In this document: positions 33,953 to 44,053 of the stretch, piece by piece
Layout: every line of letters begins with the position of its first letter
How positions within the stretch are numbered: the stretch's first letter is position 1
Assembly: GCF_036250065.1 (NCBI RefSeq)
Contig: NZ_CP109199.1
Span: 3,720,001-3,784,000, forward strand
Length of the DNA: 64,000 nt
Direction: 5' to 3'
From: Micromonospora sp. NBC_01699
GTDB taxonomy: Bacteria; Actinomycetota; Actinomycetes; Mycobacteriales; Micromonosporaceae
Made by a program: the position numbers and the translations under genes
Notes under the pieces: generated by a model
The model's database searches: none
The model's input: only the letters and a program-made list of their open reading frames with translations
What the model was told of the DNA's origin: nothing

Positions 33953-35158
33953 ATGGACAGCCACCCGGCGGTGCTGATCGAGCTCGGCACCGAACGCGGG
34001 CTCCCGGAGCAGGACGACCGGCCGAGGTCCGTACGCGCCCGCCGGGTCGCGGTCCGGTGGCCGGTGCTCTGCCTGACCGCGCTGCTGGTGCTGCTGTCGG
34101 TCACCGGGGCCGAGCCGTTCGGGCGGGACCTGCGCCGCACCGGCGAGTTGGAGATCCCGGCCCGGGCCACCTTCTTCCTCGCCGGGAACCTGTTGCTGGT
34201 CGCGGACCCGACCGCCACCCCGACGACCCTGTCCGGGCACGAACTGCCCGGCGGCCGGCGGCTCTGGCGGGTGCCGGCTACCGCCGCCGCGTCCTTCGCC
34301 GCGGACCTCGTCGGTGACCTGCTGCTGGTCTCCGAGGTCGACACCCTGGGGCGCCGGATCGCCACCACCGCCCGGTCGGTCCGCACCGGGCAGGTCCGGT
34401 GGCAACGTCCCGGGCTGCTGCTGGTCGGGGCGGACTCCGACACCGGCGTGGCGATCTCCGAGGTACGCAGCGCGTCCGGTGCCGGCCGCCGGATCGAGGG
34501 AACCATCGAGGCGGTGGACCTGGCCACCGGGCGGGTCCGGTGGACGGTGCCGATCCCGTCGACGGCCGTCGGCGAACTGGTCCCCGACGGCACCGGCCGG
34601 CTGCTCGTGGTTCACGACAGCGGCCTGGTGCGGCTGCACGACCTGCGCACCGGCGCGGCGGTCGGCGAGGGTCGACTGCCGCCGGCGGACTACGCGCCGG
34701 ACAACCCGGTGATGGTCGCCGGCCGGCTGATCCTGCGGCACCCGGCCGGCGACGGCGACTCGGCGATCAGCGCGTACGACCTGGTCGACCTGACCGTGCG
34801 GTGGACCCGGCCGGTCCGGCGGGTCAACGGTGGGCTGCGCGAATGCGGCGGCCTGGTCTGCCTGGAGGACTGGCGGCAGGTGGTCGCGCTCGACCCGGCC
34901 ACCGGCGCCCAGCTGTGGACCGGCGACACCCACCGGGGCTGGGGACGGCTGCCGTGGGGCACCGGCACGGGCACCCGCGTGCTGCTGCGCCCGTCGCCCG
35001 ACCGGCCGCTGATCGCCGTCGAACAGGGTGCTGACCTGCGCATCCTCGGCGCCCTACCGCAACGCGTGTCGGACTGCCGGGCCGGCGCCGTGGACCTGGT
35101 GTGCCGTACCGGCGACGTCCGGCTGGGGCTGTGGCGGATGTCCGTACCCGGCCGGTGA
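33953..35158 (+). CDS. Membrane-anchored PQQ-like beta-propeller protein
   Basis: A 401-residue protein with one membrane span near residues 33-50 (WPVLCLTALLVLLSV) and an extracellular domain of propeller repeats ending in GxxxW units, such as RTGQVRWQR, ATGRVRWTV and TGAQLWTG. It resembles BamB-like or PQQ-type propellers, but lacks enzyme motifs. Function unknown; a scaffold or sensor is possible. It parallels the propeller half of the Hsp70 fusion at 7.3-10 kb. The stop is 7 bases from the convergent recombinase stop. Confidence 0.75.
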   Translation: MDSHPAVLIELGTERGLPEQDDRPRSVRARRVAVRWPVLCLTALLVLLSVTGAEPFGRDLRRTGELEIPARATFFLAGNLLLVADPTATPTTLSGHELPGGRRLWRVPATAAASFAADLVGDLLLVSEVDTLGRRIATTARSVRTGQVRWQRPGLLLVGADSDTGVAISEVRSASGAGRRIEGTIEAVDLATGRVRWTVPIPSTAVGELVPDGTGRLLVVHDSGLVRLHDLRTGAAVGEGRLPPADYAPDNPVMVAGRLILRHPAGDGDSAISAYDLVDLTVRWTRPVRRVNGGLRECGGLVCLEDWRQVVALDPATGAQLWTGDTHRGWGRLPWGTGTGTRVLLRPSPDRPLIAVEQGADLRILGALPQRVSDCRAGAVDLVCRTGDVRLGLWRMSVPGR

Positions 35159-35165
35159 CCCCCGT

Positions 35166-36173
35166 TCAGGCCGGGTCCGCCGGACGGCGGCGGGCACGGG
35201 CGGCCCAGATCGCGTACGCCGGGTCCCGGTCCAGGTTGTGCCGGTCCCGGTCGTAGCGCCGGGTGGTACGGGGATCGGCGTGACCCATCGCGTCCTGGAC
35301 GTCCTCCAGCGGCACCCCCTCGGAGCGGGCGGTGGTGGCGAACGCGTGCCGTAGCGAGTGCGGCGACAGTTTCGCCCAGGCCGGGATGCCCGCGAGTCGG
35401 GCCAGCCGGCGAACCAGGCGGAACACGGCGTGCCGGTCGAGTCGACCACCGGTTCCGGTCACCAGCAGCGGCCCGGCGAGCTGCTCGACCGGCACCCGCT
35501 CGGCCGCCGCCCGGGTACGCAGGTACGCGTCCACGGCGAACGACGTACCCGGGGTCAGGGCCCGGCGTCGGGCCCGGCCGCCCTTGCCGACGAACCGGAT
35601 GCTGCGGTGCCCGCGCTCGTAGCCGAGGTCGCTGAGGTCCAGCGACACCAGTTCCCCGACCCGGAGCCCGAGGTCGGCCAGGAACGCCAGCGCGACCCGA
35701 TTGCGGGCGGCGGTCGGACCGGTGTCCGCCTCGGCGGCGGCCAGCAGCGCGTCGACCTCGTCCGGGGTCATGCCGACGGTGGCGGAGTGGTCGCGGCTGA
35801 CCCGGGGGCGGTCCGCGCCGGAGACCGGGTTCGCCTCGACCGCCCGCAGCCGGACCAGGAAGTCGTACCAGCTCGACAGGGCCGAGAGCTTGCGGGCCAC
35901 GGTCGCCGGGGTGAGTGGCCGGCCGCTGCGCGGGTCGACGGTCGACTCCAGGTCCCGCCCGTAGGAGTTGACGTCGAGGAAGGTCACCCGCAGCGGGTCG
36001 AGGTCACCGGCGGTGCACCAGGCGAGCCAGCCGGTGATGTCGCGCCGGTACGCCGCCCGGGTGTGTTCGGAGAGCCGGCGGTTGCGCAACCAGGCCTCGG
36101 TGAAGTCGAGCGGGCCGGTCGTCAGGGCCGCGCGGGCCGACGAACGTTGAGCGGGTGCGGCGGTGCGAGGCAT
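35166..36173 (-). CDS. Tyrosine recombinase (XerC/D-like), second in window
   Basis: A 335-residue recombinase. Core-binding domain at about 20-115, catalytic residues R171 (LGLRVGEL), K197 (GKGGRARRR), H272 and R275 (HSLRH), H298 (MGHAD) and Y307 (RRYDRD). Length and lack of phage genes suggest a chromosomal Xer-like enzyme or an orphan integrase. ATG at 36173 was chosen; an upstream in-frame ATG at 36227 would add 18 residues. Neither has a clear ribosome-binding site. Confidence 0.82.
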   Translation of the reverse strand: MPRTAAPAQRSSARAALTTGPLDFTEAWLRNRRLSEHTRAAYRRDITGWLAWCTAGDLDPLRVTFLDVNSYGRDLESTVDPRSGRPLTPATVARKLSALSSWYDFLVRLRAVEANPVSGADRPRVSRDHSATVGMTPDEVDALLAAAEADTGPTAARNRVALAFLADLGLRVGELVSLDLSDLGYERGHRSIRFVGKGGRARRRALTPGTSFAVDAYLRTRAAAERVPVEQLAGPLLVTGTGGRLDRHAVFRLVRRLARLAGIPAWAKLSPHSLRHAFATTARSEGVPLEDVQDAMGHADPRTTRRYDRDRHNLDRDPAYAIWAARARRRPADPA

Positions 36174-36253
36174 GTGAAAAAGTTTCTCAGCCGGGTCGCT
36201 GTCGTCGTCCGAGGCGCGCCCTACCATTGCGGGGAAAGAGGATTCGGCTCGAT

Positions 36254-36787
36254 TCAAGAAGAATCGGCGGCGCCGACCGGTGTCCGGCAGGCCGGGGAAC
36301 CGTCGACCGGCGACCCGCACCCGGCGGCGGCCACCGGGGCACCGCCGAGCAGTCGCCGGGGTCCCGGCCCCTGTTCGCCCAGCCGATCGTACGGGTTGAC
36401 CAGCGGGCACCGGTCCAGTGACAGGCAGCCGCACCCGACACAGTCGGTGAACTCGTCGCGCAGCTGCTGAAGGTGTCGCATCCGCCGGTCCAACTCGTCC
36501 TGCCAGCACAGCGCCAACCGCGCCCAGTCCTCCCGGTTGGGCGTACGGCGATCGGGCAGTACGGCCAACACCTCGGCGACCTTGGCCAGTGGGATGCCGA
36601 CCCGCTGGGCGATCCGGATCAGCGCCACCCGGCGCAGCGTGTCCCGCCGGTACCGCCGCTGGTTCCCGGCCGTACGGCGACTCGTGATCAGGTTCTGCCG
36701 CTCGAAGAAGTGCAGTGCCGACACGGCCACACCGCTGCGGGCGGCGAGCTCGCCGACGGTGAGTTCGCCGATGGCGGGTTCCCCCAT
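36254..36787 (-). CDS. soxR: Redox-sensitive MerR-type regulator SoxR
   Basis: A 177-residue MerR-family activator: HTH at about 8-30 (TVGELAARSGVAVSALHFFE), a dimerisation helix, and the [2Fe-2S] cluster C116-x2-C119-x-C121-x5-C127 in DCVGCGCLSLDRC, matching E. coli SoxR spacing. It senses redox-cycling compounds such as pigmented antibiotics. The C-terminal 40 residues are Gly/Pro-rich and extra. It diverges from the FMN reductase gene, with a SoxR-like promoter between them. Confidence 0.93.
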   Translation of the reverse strand: MGEPAIGELTVGELAARSGVAVSALHFFERQNLITSRRTAGNQRRYRRDTLRRVALIRIAQRVGIPLAKVAEVLAVLPDRRTPNREDWARLALCWQDELDRRMRHLQQLRDEFTDCVGCGCLSLDRCPLVNPYDRLGEQGPGPRRLLGGAPVAAAGCGSPVDGSPACRTPVGAADSS

Positions 36788-36812
36788 GGTCGTGTCCTCT
36801 CTGTCCGGTCAG

Positions 36813-36845
36813 CCTTGACCCTAACGAATGTTGAGGTTCTACCGT
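36813..36845 (+). promoter_or_regulatory. SoxR-type promoter with 19-bp spacer
   Basis: A dyad CCTTGAC (36813-36819) / GTTGAGG (36830-36836) resembles SoxR boxes (CCTCAAG-CTTGAGG). It overlaps a -35 TTGACC (36815-36820) and a -10 TACCGT (36840-36845) with a 19-base spacer. The overlong spacer with a central dyad is the hallmark of MerR-family activated promoters. It points towards the FMN reductase gene. Confidence 0.7.
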
Positions 36846-36895
36846 CCTCTTGTCGTCACCCGACGACGAACAGTGACCGGGAGGACCGAAGACGG

Positions 36896-37504
36896 ATGGA
36901 CATCGACGCGGCAATCAGCACCCCCCGGCCGCCGCTGCGGCTGGCGGTCATCATCGGCAGCAACCGGGAGGGCCGGTTCGGGCCGACCCCGGCCCGGTGG
37001 TTCGCCTCCCACGCGGAGCTTCGCGGCGACCTGACCGTCGACCTGGTCGACCTGGCGGACACCACACTGCCGACCGCGCTCGGCAAGCAACCGCCGGCCG
37101 AACTGGCCCAGGCGCTCGACGGGCTGACCGGGCGCCTCGATCTGGCCGACGCCTTCGTCGTGGTCACCCCGGAGTACAACCACAGCTATCCGGCCTCGCT
37201 CAAGGCCGCGATCGACTGGCACTTCACCCAGTGGCAGGCCAAACCGGTCGGGTTCGTCTCCTACGGCGGCATGTCCGGCGGGCTGCGCGCGGTGGAGCAC
37301 CTGCGGCAGGTCTTCGCCGAACTGCACGCGGTGACGGTACGCGAGACGGTCAGCTTCCACGGCGCGTGGGCGCGGTTCGGCCCCGACGGCCAACCGAGCG
37401 AACCGGACGCCTGCACGGCGGCGGCCACCGCCATGCTCGACCAGCTCGCCTGGTGGGGCAACGCGCTGCGGGACGCCCGCGTCCACTCCCCCTACGGCGG
37501 CTGA
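36896..37504 (+). CDS. NADPH-dependent FMN reductase-like flavoprotein
   Basis: A 202-residue flavodoxin-fold protein. AVIIGSNREGRFGP near residues 17-30 binds FMN phosphate, and TPEYNHSYPASLKAAIDW near 93 with VGFVSYGGMSGG near 117 are typical of the NAD(P)H-dependent FMN reductase/quinone reductase family. It should perform two-electron reduction of quinones or flavins, a common SoxR-controlled defence. ATG at 36896 has GGGAGGA about 15 bases upstream. Confidence 0.88.
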   Translation: MDIDAAISTPRPPLRLAVIIGSNREGRFGPTPARWFASHAELRGDLTVDLVDLADTTLPTALGKQPPAELAQALDGLTGRLDLADAFVVVTPEYNHSYPASLKAAIDWHFTQWQAKPVGFVSYGGMSGGLRAVEHLRQVFAELHAVTVRETVSFHGAWARFGPDGQPSEPDACTAAATAMLDQLAWWGNALRDARVHSPYGG

Positions 37505-37550
37505 CCGGACGCCGGTCCGCGCCCGACGGCCCGGCGAACAGGGTCCCCGG

Positions 37551-37590
37551 CCACGGGCAGGCGTACCGGGCCACGGGCAGGCGTACCGGG
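37551..37590. repeat. Two perfect tandem copies of a 20-bp unit
   Basis: CCACGGGCAGGCGTACCGGG occurs at 37551-37570 and again at 37571-37590, followed by a partial third copy. It lies in the 187-base intergenic space between the convergent FMN reductase and AHSA1-like genes. Confidence 0.8.
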
Positions 37591-37691
37591 CAACGGCGAG
37601 GTCTTCACCGTGGCGCCGACCGTCGACGCATGAGCCGTCCGGCCCCGTGCCGCCCCCGCTCGACGGGGCGGCACGGGTCACCGGGGCCGGG

Positions 37692-38153
37692 TCAGGATCC
37701 GAGCACGGTGTCGAGCTTGGTGAACGAGCTGTTCCAGCCCTCGCGGGCCATCGCCTCGATCTCCTCGGTGTACGGGCCCTGCCGCAACACCAGCCGGGTC
37801 TTGCCGCCCTCGTCGTGGAACTCCAGCCGCATGTACATGGCGACCGGCTCCGACTGCCCCGGCATGCCGTCCCACTCCTCGGCGCCGACCAGCAGCTCGT
37901 TCTCGATGACCTCGGTGAACCTGGCGTTGACCGGCGAGGTCATGTTCGGGTCGTCGTCGCTGACCATCACCAACCGCTGGTGCCCACCGGTGCGGGCGTC
38001 GATGTCGACGCTGTCGCGCGGCACCGAGAAGCCCACCGGGCCGAACCACTGCGCGATCTGGTCGGGGTCGGTGAACGCCCGGTACACCAGCTCCCGGGGC
38101 GCGTCGAAGATCCGGGTGATGACCAGTTCCTTGTTTGCGGTGGTGTCCGTCAT
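37692..38153 (-). CDS. SRPBCC/AHSA1-like protein
   Basis: A 153-residue START/Bet v1-fold protein of the AHSA1 (activator of Hsp90 ATPase homolog) family: ITRIFDAPRELVYRAFTDPD near residues 12-31, QWFGPVGF, and a terminal GWNSSFTKLDTVL helix. Such proteins bind hydrophobic ligands. The gene overlaps the upstream ArsR regulator by four bases (ATGA). ArsR-AHSA1 pairs are common in actinomycetes and their ligands are mostly unknown. Confidence 0.88.
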   Translation of the reverse strand: MTDTTANKELVITRIFDAPRELVYRAFTDPDQIAQWFGPVGFSVPRDSVDIDARTGGHQRLVMVSDDDPNMTSPVNARFTEVIENELLVGAEEWDGMPGQSEPVAMYMRLEFHDEGGKTRLVLRQGPYTEEIEAMAREGWNSSFTKLDTVLGS

Positions 38154-38521
38154 CGTGCTTCCTCCTCGGGTTCGCGGTCGGTCCGCTGTGCCGACCGCGC
38201 TTGCTGGATGCGGCGCAGGTGCGCGTCGAGTCGTTCGAAGTTGGTGTCCCAGAACTGCCGGTAGTGCTCCATCCAGGCCGTGGCCTCCTGTAGCGGTTCG
38301 GCGTTCAGGCTGCTGGAACGCCACTGCGCCGTACGGCTGCGGGAGATGAGTCCGGCGTGTTCGAGCACCTTCAGGTGTCGCGAGATCGCCGGGAGACTGA
38401 TGGAGAACGGCTCGGCGAGCTCCGAGACGGTCGCGTCGCCCTCCGCGAGGCGGGTCAGGATCGCCCGCCGGGTGGGGTCCGCCAACGCCGCGAAGATCAC
38501 GCTGAGCCGGTCGGTCGCCAT
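38150..38521 (-). CDS. ArsR-family transcriptional regulator
   Basis: A 123-residue winged-helix repressor: FAALADPTRRAILTRLAEGD near residues 10-29, then TVSELAEPFSISLPAISRHL and KVLEHAGLISRSR. It lacks the paired cysteines of metal-sensing ArsR proteins, so it is the SdpR-like type paired with AHSA1 proteins. It probably represses its own two-gene operon through the dyad at 38543-38558. Confidence 0.9.
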   Translation of the reverse strand: MATDRLSVIFAALADPTRRAILTRLAEGDATVSELAEPFSISLPAISRHLKVLEHAGLISRSRTAQWRSSSLNAEPLQEATAWMEHYRQFWDTNFERLDAHLRRIQQARSAQRTDREPEEEAR

Positions 38522-38542
38522 GGTATTTAACCTCGCCGCTAA

Positions 38543-38558
38543 TTAACTGATGTGTTAA
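38543..38558. promoter_or_regulatory. TTAAC-N6-GTTAA dyad upstream of ArsR operon
   Basis: A perfect 5-6-5 inverted repeat 22 bases upstream of the ArsR start, in an AT-rich patch that also contains TATTTAACC at 38524-38532. It is a candidate autoregulatory operator. Confidence 0.5.
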
Positions 38559-38639
38559 ACATAGGGTCGGGGTGGTTGCCTGTCAACCGACACGCCCGGG
38601 CCGCCCGATCGGCCGCCTCCATACCGGTACGGCCGGTTC

Positions 38640-39104
38640 TCAGGTGTCCGATCGCCCGTTGTGGTGATCGAGGACCCGGGCCAGTAGTTGGGTCAGTTGG
38701 TCCCGCTCGTCCGGCGCGAGTGGAGCGAGCAGGTCGTCCTGGATCCGGGTCAACTGCTTGTCCAGCAGTCGGAGCTGTCGGCGCCCGTCGGGGGTGAGGG
38801 TGATGACGTTGCGACGCCGGTCGGTCGGGTCCGGGGCGCGGTCGACCAGGTGTCGTTCGGCGAGCTCGTTGACCGTGGCCACCATGTCGCTGAGATGGAT
38901 GCCGCTACGGCGCCCCAGGGTGGCCTGGCTCGCCGGCCCGTACTCGTCCAGGGTTGCCAACAGCCGGTAGTGGTAGCCACGGGCGTGGACCGCGGCGAGC
39001 CCGTCACCGACCAGGCGATGGGCGTGCGCGGCGGTCTGGGTCATCAGCCAGCTCGGCAGGGCGCGCAACCGGGCGGGGGCCACGTCCTCGGACGGCGTAT
39101 CCAT
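38640..39104 (-). CDS. MarR-family transcriptional regulator
   Basis: A 154-residue winged-helix dimer. It has RLLATLDEYGPASQATLGRR near residues 47-66, IHLSDMVATVNELAERHLV near 68, and the wing DPTDRRRNVITLTPDGRR near 92. MarR proteins respond to phenolics or oxidants. No structural gene is adjacent in the same direction, so its target may be itself or a distant gene. A near-perfect dyad lies 18 bases upstream of its start. Confidence 0.9.
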   Translation of the reverse strand: MDTPSEDVAPARLRALPSWLMTQTAAHAHRLVGDGLAAVHARGYHYRLLATLDEYGPASQATLGRRSGIHLSDMVATVNELAERHLVDRAPDPTDRRRNVITLTPDGRRQLRLLDKQLTRIQDDLLAPLAPDERDQLTQLLARVLDHHNGRSDT

Positions 39105-39122
39105 CCGGGCAGCCTAACAAGT

Positions 39123-39141
39123 TCGTTGGTGTCACTAACGA
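39123..39141. promoter_or_regulatory. 19-bp MarR-type operator candidate
   Basis: TCGTTGGTGTCACTAACGA is an inverted repeat with one mismatched pair (arms TCGTT/AACGA and inner GTG/CAC). It lies 18 bases upstream of the MarR start. Its length and position fit autorepression. Confidence 0.6.
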
Positions 39142-39282
39142 TTCGGCGCCCACCCGACCCCTCTGTCGCCAGGGAGAAACGGTATCGGCCCGCTCGTCGG
39201 CCTGATTACTGGATTATCGGTTAATGCAAACCATTAAAGGCCCACGAGAGAGCGTCCGGCCAAACTGGGACAAAAAGTCGTG

Positions 39283-39304
39283 CACCATAATGACAGTTAT
39301 GGTG
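39283..39304. promoter_or_regulatory. Orphan 22-bp dyad CACCATAA-N6-TTATGGTG
   Basis: A perfect 8-bp inverted repeat with a 6-base spacer, outstandingly AT-rich for this genome and not near a recognised start codon. It has no T-run, so it is not a classical terminator. It could be an operator for an unrecognised transcript or a regulator-binding site. Confidence 0.45.
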
Positions 39305-39478
39305 TGCCACCGCGCGAGGGGACGACGCCCGGCGAACACTGCCTGCGTGACACGCCTGTGCTCGACTTCAGCGGGGCATGGGGCTTAGCCGCTCAACGGG
39401 TCGGGGCCCGCCCAACACGGCCGGCGGATTCGCGTACGCCCGGCAGGCCGTGGCAGCTACGGGAAAGCGGGTCCGCGT

Positions 39479-40477
39479 TCAGCCGTCCGTCAGGGCCGCG
39501 CCCAGCGGCGTGTGCTCGTAGCGGACGGCCCGACCGGCGCGGGTGCGGGTGACCAGGCCGGCATCGCGCAGCACCGCCAGATGGCTGCCGACGGTACCCA
39601 GGCTCAGGCCGAGCTGGGCGACCAGCTGCGTCGTCGTCGCAGGCACGTCCAGCGCGCGCAACACCTCCGCGCGGCGCGGGCCGACCAGCCGGCCCAGGGC
39701 CTCACCACCCGGTACACGCGCCACGGGGCCGAGCAGGTCCGCGATACCCCGGGCGGGATAGACCAGGGCGTACGGCCATGGCGGCTCGACGTAGCTGATC
39801 AGAGTGCCGAACACCGTCGGCATCAGCAGCAGGCCCTTGCCGGCCAGCCGGTGCCGGTCCCACTCGGTACGCGAGCCCGTGCGCACCTCGATGCTCCCGG
39901 CCTGCCCCTCGGACCGCCAGCTCACCCGTGGGTCGAGATCGGACAGGGCTGCCGCCCAGCCGTACATCGCCAGGTAACCGGCGCGGCGGACCAGGTCACG
40001 CTCCAGCACTGCCCGCAGCCGCGGCCAGTCCGGCTCGACCAGCGCCTGCCAGCTTGCCTCAAGCGCATCGGCGAGCCGGGCGACCACGTCCGGCGCGTCA
40101 AGAATGCGCTGCACGTAGCGTGGCGGCGTCCGCAGTCCCGCCAGGTTGCGGGCCAGTTCCAGGCGTGCACGGCGCAGCGGCGTGGCGCGCACGGCGGCCA
40201 GCTCAGCGGCGAAGTCGCCACCGGATCCCGACGGCGGCGGATGGATGAAGTCGGCGTTGTAGCCACCACGGCGGAACAGCGCCGTCAGCGCCCCGACCGC
40301 GGGCACCTGCCGGCGCAACCGCTCGTACCGGGGCGCGATGCGCTCGGCCCACGGCCGGAGCGGGCCGGCGGCCTGCACCCCGGCTGCGACGCGCAGCGCC
40401 TGCATCGCCTCACCCAGCGGCGAGATCGCGTAACGGGTACGCGCCACGTCGACCGGCCCCACCTCGATGGCCAGCAT
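39479..40477 (-). CDS. ArsR-type HTH regulator with N-terminal DUF5937-like domain
   Basis: A 332-residue regulator. The N-terminal 250 residues match the DUF5937-like helical domain found before ArsR-type HTHs in actinomycetes. The C-terminal HTH is at about 265-325: VGPRRAEVLRALDVPATTTQ, LGLSLGTVGSHLAVLRDAGL, then VRYEHTPLG. It is divergent from the MFS exporter gene and probably represses it in response to the exported compound. ATG at 40477 has GGAGG eight bases upstream. Confidence 0.85.
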   Translation of the reverse strand: MLAIEVGPVDVARTRYAISPLGEAMQALRVAAGVQAAGPLRPWAERIAPRYERLRRQVPAVGALTALFRRGGYNADFIHPPPSGSGGDFAAELAAVRATPLRRARLELARNLAGLRTPPRYVQRILDAPDVVARLADALEASWQALVEPDWPRLRAVLERDLVRRAGYLAMYGWAAALSDLDPRVSWRSEGQAGSIEVRTGSRTEWDRHRLAGKGLLLMPTVFGTLISYVEPPWPYALVYPARGIADLLGPVARVPGGEALGRLVGPRRAEVLRALDVPATTTQLVAQLGLSLGTVGSHLAVLRDAGLVTRTRAGRAVRYEHTPLGAALTDG

Positions 40478-40536
40478 GTTTTGCCTCCACGCGAAAGCAT
40501 AGTCACCGTGGCCGGGCTGCCGTGATGCTGTCGGCC

Positions 40537-41766
40537 ATGACCACCACGTCCGTCGTGTCACGCCCGGCCACCTACCGTCAGGTGTTCGCTGTGGGCCAGT
40601 TCCGCGTGCTGTTCGGCAGCTACACGCTCTTCCTGACCGGCGAGACAGTACGGATGCTCGCACTGTCCGTGACCGTCTACGCGGCAACCGGGTCGCCGCT
40701 GATGTCGGCGCTGGCGTACGCGGCAGGCTTCCTGCCCTATGCCCTGGGCGGCACGCTGCTGCTGGCTTTCGCCGACCGCTGGCCCCCGCGCACCATCATG
40801 GTCGGCTACGAGGTGCTGCGCGCCGCGGTCAGCGCCGTGCTCGCCGCCGGTCTACTGCCGGTACCGGCCATGCTGGCGCTCGTGTTCGTCACGGGTTTAC
40901 CCAGCGCCGTCGCCTCCGCTTCGCGCGCCGCCCTTCTGCCCGACCTGCTGGACGGCGACCGCTACGTGCTCGGCCGGGCCGTGTTCTCCATGGCGGCCGG
41001 CGGCACGCAGGTGCTCGGCTTCGCCGCCGGCGGCATGCTGATCGCCACTGTCGGTGCGCCAGGCGCGCTCTGGATCACCGCCGCGACCTGCCTGGCCTCG
41101 GCGGGCCTGCTGCAACTGCGCCTGGCCGACCACCCACCCCGCCGATCCGGCGGTTCGGCCGGCATCAGTGAGACCTGGCGGGTGAACCGGGCGCTGCTGG
41201 GCCGGCCCACGGTCCGGGCGCTGCTGCTGGCGCAATGGCTGGCACCGGCGCTGATGGTCGGCGCCGAGGGCGTGCTGGTCCCGTACGCCGCGCAGGTGGG
41301 CGCGCCCGACGCGGCCGGTCTGCTGTTCGCGGCGGTCGCCGCCGGGATGTTCGCCGGCAACCTGATCGTCGGCCGCCTGGTGCGCCCTGCGGGCCGGGAG
41401 CGGTTGGCCGGGCCCCTCGCGCTGGCGCTCGGATTGCCGCTGCTGGGGTTCGCGCTGAACCCCGGACCGGGATACGCCGCCATCCTGATGACGGTGTCCG
41501 GGTTCGGCGTCGCCTACCAGCTCGCACTCGCCCGCAGGTTTCTCGACGCAGTGCCGCAGACGCAGCGCGGTCAGGCGTTCGGTCTGCTGCTGACCGGAAC
41601 GATGACGCTACAGGGCCTGGCCGCCGCGACCGGAGGCGCGCTGGGCGAAGTCGCGGCGCCGGGGCTGGTCGTCACCCTGGCCGGCGCGGCCTCGGCCATC
41701 GCCGCCCTGCTGTCCTGGCGAACGCTGTCGCCCAGCGGGTGTCGACGTCGGCACGGTCGAGCCTGA
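40537..41766 (+). CDS. MFS transporter (drug/antibiotic efflux-like)
   Basis: A 409-residue, 12-span major facilitator: an N-terminal TYRQVFAVGQFRVLFGSYTL, then an AYAAGFLPYALGGTLLLAFA segment with an ADR turn, and similar symmetry in the second half. It belongs to the MFS_3-like group of small-molecule exporters. It is transcribed away from an ArsR/DUF5937 regulator only 59 bases off, a typical drug-responsive pair. Start is uncertain between GTG 40522, ATG 40525 and ATG 40537. Confidence 0.85.
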   Translation: MTTTSVVSRPATYRQVFAVGQFRVLFGSYTLFLTGETVRMLALSVTVYAATGSPLMSALAYAAGFLPYALGGTLLLAFADRWPPRTIMVGYEVLRAAVSAVLAAGLLPVPAMLALVFVTGLPSAVASASRAALLPDLLDGDRYVLGRAVFSMAAGGTQVLGFAAGGMLIATVGAPGALWITAATCLASAGLLQLRLADHPPRRSGGSAGISETWRVNRALLGRPTVRALLLAQWLAPALMVGAEGVLVPYAAQVGAPDAAGLLFAAVAAGMFAGNLIVGRLVRPAGRERLAGPLALALGLPLLGFALNPGPGYAAILMTVSGFGVAYQLALARRFLDAVPQTQRGQAFGLLLTGTMTLQGLAAATGGALGEVAAPGLVVTLAGAASAIAALLSWRTLSPSGCRRRHGRA

Positions 41767-43551
<1,785 letters not shown>

Positions 43552-43593
43552 ACGCGCGGTCGCGGTTCGAAGAGCGGGACGTGTGCCAGGGAC

Positions 43594-44022
43594 CTACCGG
43601 CCCGATGTCCGCAGCAGCGACTCGACCGCCTCGGGGACCGAGTCGACGGTGAGGTCCGGTGCCGGGCCGGCCGACGACCACGACACGGGCCGATGTCGGG
43701 GCCGCAACCAGACTGTCCGCAGCCCGGCCGCACGACCACCGGCGACGTCGAGGTGCAGACTGTCGCCGATCATCCATCCGCCGTCACCGTCGCCGGATCC
43801 GCACCGCCGGGCGGCGAGCCGGAAGATCTCGGGATCGGGTTTGCGGATGCCGACCTCGTCGGAGATGCACCATCCGTCGACCAGGCCGTCCAGCCCGGTG
43901 TTGCGGATCTTCCCGAGCTGGTTGTCGGTCATGCCGTTGGTGACGATCCCGATCCGCCACCGGCCGCGCGCAACCGCGTCGAACAGTGCCAGCGGCCGCA
44001 TCCCGGCACGATATCCGGCCAC
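43594..44022 (-). pseudogene. HAD-family hydrolase, N-terminally truncated
   Basis: About 142 residues of a HAD hydrolase: RIGIVTNGMTDNQLGKI (motif II Thr), GIRKPDPEIF (motif III Lys), and GDGGWMIGDSLHLDVAGG (motif IV Asp). The N-terminal part with the nucleophile DxDxT and the cap domain is missing, and the frame closes just upstream at the 3' end of the aldo/keto reductase gene. A working phosphatase is therefore not expected. The remnant may have been fused against the reductase gene by a deletion. Confidence 0.7.
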
Positions 44023-44053
44023 GAGCCGGGCCGGTTGCGGCGCGGGCCGACGA

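Larger units (their letters stand above)
39105..39478. other. Gene-free stretch with two dyads
   Basis: About 375 bases between the MarR start and the stop of the DUF5937-type ArsR regulator. No ORF has a recognisable domain. It contains the MarR-adjacent dyad at 39123-39141 and an orphan perfect dyad at 39283-39304, and the stretch 39200-39305 is AT-rich compared with the surroundings. Confidence 0.45.

Noticed and set aside
39280-39552. 90-residue plus-strand frame in the gene-free patch
   Set aside because: No domain, no ribosome-binding site, and it overlaps the well-supported ArsR/DUF5937 gene on the opposite strand.
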